Assembly (NCBI GenBank): GCA_025454095.1
Contig: JALOPC010000052.1
Location: 1 to 8,892, forward strand
Direction: 5' to 3'
DNA length: 8,892 nucleotides
Origin: Syntrophales bacterium
GTDB taxonomy: Bacteria > Desulfobacterota > Syntrophia > Syntrophales > UBA2192
Every line of letters starts with the position of its first letter. Within the stretch, counting starts at the first letter, position 1. The notes under the pieces were generated by a model. It saw only the letters and a program-made list of their open reading frames with translations, was not told where the DNA came from and did no database searches. Position numbers and translations under genes: made by a program. Shown here piece by piece: positions 6,651-8,892 of this stretch.

Positions 6651-7139
6651 CTATGCGTCCGCCTGTTCTTCGACGGCAATGTCCACGATCTCGACTTCAC
6701 GGACGCCGCCCGGCGTCTTGACGCGGACGATGTCGCCCACGTTCTTCCCGATGAGGGCCTTGCCGATGGGGGACGTGACGGAGATTCGGTTGTTCGAGAC
6801 GTCGGACTCGTACGGGCCGACGAGCTGATAACGGGTCTCGTCGCCCGTGTCGATGTCGGCGAAGGAGACGGTCGTGCCGAAGACGACCCGGTCGCCGGTC
6901 AGGCCGTTCAATTCGACGATCTGCGAGGTCGCCAGGCAGTTTTCGATCTCCTGCTGGCGCCCGTGCAGGAAGGACTGGCGCTCCTTGGCGTACTGGTACT
7001 CGGCGTTCTCCGAGATGTCGCCGTGTCCGCGAGCCTCTTCGATGGCCTTGATGTTCTCGGGGATCAGCACCCGTTTGAGCTGGTCCAGCTCTTTTTTCAG
7101 CTTCTCGAAACCCGCCTTCGTGATGGGCATCTTCTCCAT
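6651..7139 (-). CDS. greA: Transcription elongation factor GreA
   Basis: A 162-residue GreA (E. coli GreA has 158). The N-terminal coiled coil covers about residues 6-76 and has the tip motif GDISENAEYQYAKERQ, with Asp41 and Glu44 at the acidic positions that hold the catalytic Mg2+ in the RNA polymerase secondary channel. The C-terminal FKBP-like domain (about 82-157) has the characteristic ISVTSPIGKALIGKNVGD segment. GreA stimulates cleavage of the 3' end of backtracked RNA to rescue stalled polymerase. ATG 7137-7139 has GGAGGAG (complement of 7145-7151) five bases upstream; the Met at residue 4 is a less likely start. It is transcribed convergently to the antiporter operon and divergently from moaA. 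Its leader carries an attenuator-like hairpin, described separately. Confidence 0.97.
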   Translation of the reverse strand: MEKMPITKAGFEKLKKELDQLKRVLIPENIKAIEEARGHGDISENAEYQYAKERQSFLHGRQQEIENCLATSQIVELNGLTGDRVVFGTTVSFADIDTGDETRYQLVGPYESDVSNNRISVTSPIGKALIGKNVGDIVRVKTPGGVREVEIVDIAVEEQADA

Positions 7140-7168
7140 CGAAACTCCTCCGGGGCGATTCGTCAGGC

Positions 7169-7215
7169 AAAAAAAATAAATATCCGCCAGTGCCTTGGGG
7201 CAATAACGGATATTT
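7169..7215 (-). terminator. Intrinsic terminator (attenuator) in the greA leader
   Basis: Read on the minus strand, AAATATCCG (7215-7207) pairs with CGGATATTT (7186-7178), nine base pairs, and an inner TGCC/GGCA stem (7202-7199 with 7194-7191) closes a four-base loop. One A follows, then eight T (7176-7169). No minus-strand gene lies upstream for it to end, and the greA start is only 30 bases downstream. It therefore looks like a leader terminator that would release an RNA of about 45 bases unless read through. E. coli greA is known to have a leader terminator giving the short GraL RNAs; whether this is the same mechanism is inference. Confidence 0.75.
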
Positions 7216-7222
7216 GAAAGTT

Positions 7223-7251
7223 GATTTACACAGAAACGGCGGGGCTGTCAA
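7223..7251 (-). promoter_or_regulatory. Predicted sigma-70-type promoter of greA
   Basis: On the minus strand a perfect TTGACA (7251-7246) is followed after exactly 17 bases by TAAATC (7228-7223), a weak -10. The start of transcription is predicted near 7216, at the foot of the leader hairpin, giving a leader of about 75 bases. Confidence 0.6.
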
Positions 7252-7301
7252 GATATTTCAGGGTTGCGCCGGCACGCTTTCCCGTCTTGCGCGAACGGCT
7301 T

Positions 7302-7310
7302 TGTTATGCT
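7302..7310 (+). promoter_or_regulatory. Candidate extended -10 promoter of moaA
   Basis: TGT-TATGCT at 7302-7310 fits the TGnTATnnT extended -10 pattern. No good -35 lies 16-18 bases upstream, as is common for extended -10 promoters. The predicted start near 7317 would give a leader of about 42 bases that contains the GC hairpin at 7325-7347. A TTGCGC repeated at 7264-7269 and 7287-7292 might bind a regulator, but nothing else supports this. Confidence 0.4.
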
Positions 7311-7324
7311 ACGTTTGGCATGAC

Positions 7325-7354
7325 CGGGGCCGCCTGAGGCGGCCCCGTTTAATT
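7325..7354 (+). terminator. GC-rich hairpin in the moaA leader, possible attenuator
   Basis: CGGGGCCGCC at 7325-7334 pairs perfectly with GGCGGCCCCG at 7338-7347 across a TGA loop, followed by TTTAATT at 7348-7354. The stem is strong, but the T tract is weak. It ends 11 bases before the moaA ATG, and no plus-strand gene upstream needs a terminator. It may attenuate transcription or limit ribosome access. It does not look like the much larger Moco RNA motif. Confidence 0.5.
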
Positions 7355-7358
7355 CGCC

Positions 7359-8357
7359 ATGCTCGACAAATACAAAAGAGAAATCAACTACCTGCGGGTC
7401 TCCATCACGGACCGCTGCAACCTCCGGTGCGTCTACTGCATGCCGAAGGAGGGCCTGTCGCTCATCGGTCACGATGACATCCTGAAGTACGAGGAAATGC
7501 TCCGGATCGTCCGTATCGCAAGGAAACTGGGGATTGTGAAGGTCCGGGTCACGGGCGGGGAGCCGCTCGTCCGCAGGGGGGTCGCCGATTTCCTGGCCGA
7601 ACTCGGGACCCTGGGCCTCGAGGACATCAGCCTCACCACGAACGGCATCCTCCTGGAAACCTTTGCCGAACGGATTCGCAGCGCCGGCGTGGGCCGGGTC
7701 AACGTCAGCCTCGACTCGCTAGACCCGCAGCGATACGCCCGGATCACCCGGGGCGGCGACCTGGCGGCCGTCCTGCGGGGGCTGGAACAGGCCGAGCGGG
7801 TCGGGTTTTCGCCGATCAAGATCAATGTCGTCACCGTAAAGGACTTCAATGACGACGAGACGGTCTCTTTTGCGCGGCTCACTCTGGAGAAGCCTTACGA
7901 AGTCCGCTTCATCGAGCTGATGCCGATCGGCGGCGAGAAGGGGAGCGATGACAAGTACGTCTCCAACGATGAGTTGATGGAACGGATCGGCCGCGTGGGC
8001 TCCCTCCACCCCGTCGAGAGTGCCGGGGGGAGACAGACCTTCGGCGGCCCGGCCCGCCGTTTCCGGCTCGTCGGGGCCCGGGGCGTCATCGGGTTCATCA
8101 GCCCCATCAGCCACAACTTCTGCCACGCCTGCAACCGCCTGCGCCTCACCGCCGACGGCGGCCTGCGGGCCTGCCTGATGATCGACGGGGAGATCGATCT
8201 CAAAGGACCCATGAGGAAGGGGTGCAGCGACGAAGAACTCGAGCAACTCATCCGACAGGCCGTCATGAGCAAGCCCCGGGGGCAGTGCACCGACGCAGCG
8301 GCCGAGGATCGCAGCCGCAGGAAATGCGCCCGCGAGATGTCCACCATCGGCGGCTGA
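7359..8357 (+). CDS. moaA: GTP 3',8-cyclase MoaA
   Basis: A 332-residue radical SAM enzyme that converts GTP to 3',8-cyclo-7,8-dihydro-GTP, the first step in molybdenum cofactor synthesis, with MoaC. The N-terminal cluster ligands are Cys20, Cys24 and Cys27 in TDRCNLRCVYC, with the conserved Arg19. VTGGEPLVR near residues 64-72 binds SAM. The second iron-sulfur cluster that contacts GTP is held by Cys255, Cys258 and Cys272 (CHACNRLRLTADG and LRAC, spacing CX2CX13C), and the Arg residues of NRLRL are typical GTP contacts. The protein ends MSTIGG, with the functionally needed terminal Gly-Gly. ATG 7359 gives the normal N-terminus (MLDKYKREINYLRVSITDRC), but there is no Shine-Dalgarno. No other moa gene is in the window. 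Length and motifs are complete. Confidence 0.97.
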   Translation: MLDKYKREINYLRVSITDRCNLRCVYCMPKEGLSLIGHDDILKYEEMLRIVRIARKLGIVKVRVTGGEPLVRRGVADFLAELGTLGLEDISLTTNGILLETFAERIRSAGVGRVNVSLDSLDPQRYARITRGGDLAAVLRGLEQAERVGFSPIKINVVTVKDFNDDETVSFARLTLEKPYEVRFIELMPIGGEKGSDDKYVSNDELMERIGRVGSLHPVESAGGRQTFGGPARRFRLVGARGVIGFISPISHNFCHACNRLRLTADGGLRACLMIDGEIDLKGPMRKGCSDEELEQLIRQAVMSKPRGQCTDAAAEDRSRRKCAREMSTIGG

Positions 8358-8365
8358 CGCCGCCA

Positions 8366-8393
8366 GGGTATCGGGTATCGGGACTCGGGTATC
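8366..8393 (+). repeat. Four tandem copies of the heptamer GGGTATC
   Basis: Units at 8366-8372, 8373-8379 and 8387-8393 are exact GGGTATC; the third unit, 8380-8386, is GGGACTC. The array lies eight bases after the moaA stop. Such heptamers look like slippage-prone microsatellites. No function is evident. Confidence 0.85.
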
Positions 8394-8428
8394 GGGAAGG
8401 ACCAAGCGCCTGGTGATGGACCCTCCAA

Positions 8429-8460
8429 CCTTCTCACCTTCTCCGCCTCTCAACCTCGCG
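8429..8460 (+). repeat. Degenerate pyrimidine octamer repeat before amrS
   Basis: Four eight-base units, CCTTCTCA, CCTTCTCC, GCCTCTCA and ACCTCGCG, form a pyrimidine-rich tract between moaA and the next gene. The first two are near identical and the others are diverged. Confidence 0.55.
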
Positions 8461-8475
8461 CGAATGAGCTGAGTC

Positions 8476-8892
8476 ATGATCAAAGAGGCGATGCTGTACG
8501 AGAAACTCGACGGGGGGCATGTCCGGTGCGCCCTGTGCAGCCACCGCTGCCGGATCGCCCCGGCGAAGCGGGGCATCTGCGGGGTGAGGGAGAACCGGGA
8601 AGGAACCCTGTACTCGCTCGTCTACGGGCCCGTCGTTGCGGCAAGCGTCGATCCCATCGAGAAGAAACCCATCTATCACCTCTATCCCGGCTCCGAATCC
8701 TATTCCATCGCCGCCGTGGGCTGCAACTTCCGCTGCTCCTTCTGCCAGAACCACGAGATCTCGCAGATGCCTCGCGAGGAGGGCCGCATCGCGGGCCGGG
8801 AGATGTCGCCCCGCAGCGTCGTCGACGAGGCCGTCGACAGCGCCTCGAAATCGATTTCCTACACCTATACGGAACCCACGATCTTTTTCGAA
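8476..8892 (+). CDS. amrS: AmmeMemoRadiSam system radical SAM enzyme AmrS, 5' part
   Basis: The first 139 codons of a PflA-like radical SAM protein, open to the window end. Residues 18-35 hold four Cys (CALCSHRC and GICGVR), the N-terminal cysteine motif of the family, probably a metal site. YSLVYGPVVAASVDPIEKKPIYHLYPGS (from about residue 46) is a family hallmark. Cys83, Cys87 and Cys90 in VGCNFRCSFCQN bind the 4Fe-4S cluster, and SYTYTEPTIFFE closes the visible part. The family is usually about 335 residues, so more than half lies outside. AmrS genes are named for their frequent link with AMMECR1 and Memo domain proteins; the substrate is unknown. ATG 8476 has only a weak GAGCTGAG upstream. 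It is 118 bases after moaA, without a visible promoter, so it may be cotranscribed. Confidence 0.93.
   Translation, partial: MIKEAMLYEKLDGGHVRCALCSHRCRIAPAKRGICGVRENREGTLYSLVYGPVVAASVDPIEKKPIYHLYPGSESYSIAAVGCNFRCSFCQNHEISQMPREEGRIAGREMSPRSVVDEAVDSASKSISYTYTEPTIFFE

Larger units (their letters stand above)
7140..7358. promoter_or_regulatory. Divergent greA-moaA control region
   Basis: This 219-base region has no gene. It holds the greA ribosome site, leader terminator and promoter on the minus strand, and the moaA promoter candidate and leader hairpin on the plus strand. The two predicted start points, near 7216 and 7317, are about 100 bases apart and each transcript would begin with a hairpin. 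I see no tRNA, sRNA or riboswitch consensus here. Confidence 0.6.

Noticed and set aside
7287..7310. TTGCGC (7287-7292) as the -35 of the moaA promoter
   Set aside because: It is only 12 bases from TATGCT, too short for a sigma-70 spacer. The extended -10 reading is preferred.
7203..7358. A tRNA, small RNA gene or Moco riboswitch between greA and moaA
   Set aside because: No T-loop or acceptor stem pattern was found and the predicted moaA leader of about 42 bases is too short for the Moco RNA motif. The two hairpins are better explained as leader elements.
8349..8364. GGCGGC-TGAC-GCCGCC hairpin across the moaA stop codon as a terminator
   Set aside because: The stem is only six base pairs and no T tract follows, so an intrinsic terminator cannot be supported. 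Such a short GC stem is likely by chance in G+C-rich DNA.
1..8892. CRISPR array, insertion sequence, attachment site or phage genes
   Set aside because: No regularly spaced long repeats, transposase or integrase motifs or long terminal inverted repeats were seen on either strand. The only repeats are the short tandem units in spacers.

Overview
The window is visibly G+C-rich, gene-dense bacterial DNA. Gene content (a multi-gene Mrp/Mbh-type antiporter cluster, then greA, moaA and an AmmeMemoRadiSam radical SAM gene) and the short G-rich and pyrimidine-rich microrepeats in spacers suggest an anaerobic deltaproteobacterium (Desulfobacterota, perhaps Syntrophia-like). That assignment is inference; the sequence contains no taxonomic marker.

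Region 1, about 1-6578, plus strand: the distal part of an operon for a membrane cation/proton antiporter related to Mrp (Mnh) antiporters and to the membrane arms of complex I and Mbh hydrogenases. The order is an MbhD-like DUF4040 protein, an MbhE-like protein, MnhB (broken), MnhC, a first MnhD-type subunit (498 aa), a second NuoL/MrpA-N-like subunit (489 aa), two small membrane proteins (46 and 89 aa) and a third antiporter-like subunit (593 aa) with a C-terminal extension ending in one more membrane helix. Most junctions are 4-base or 11-base overlaps, so translation is probably coupled. There is no full-length MrpA in the window: its C-terminal functions look split into the first two genes. 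MnhE, F and G would be expected upstream, outside the window. A 13-bp stem terminator at 6594-6629 closes the operon and also serves the convergent greA.

Region 2, 6651-7358: greA on the minus strand and, divergently, moaA on the plus strand, separated by 219 bases. The greA side has a TTGACA promoter whose predicted start lies at the foot of a hairpin followed by eight U residues, a textbook intrinsic terminator inside the greA leader. The moaA side has an extended -10 promoter candidate and a perfect 10-bp GC hairpin 11 bases before the start codon, without a Shine-Dalgarno sequence.

Region 3, 7359-8892, plus strand: moaA (first step of molybdenum cofactor synthesis), a 118-base spacer with heptamer and octamer microrepeats, and the first 139 codons of an AmrS-like radical SAM enzyme that runs off the window.

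Main points of interest: (1) mnhB carries a frameshift combined with loss of roughly 15-18 codons; (2) the three antiporter-like subunits have lost different canonical proton-pathway residues; (3) greA has a leader attenuator placed almost at the transcription start; (4) two small membrane proteins, one too short for ordinary ORF calling, are built into the antiporter operon.
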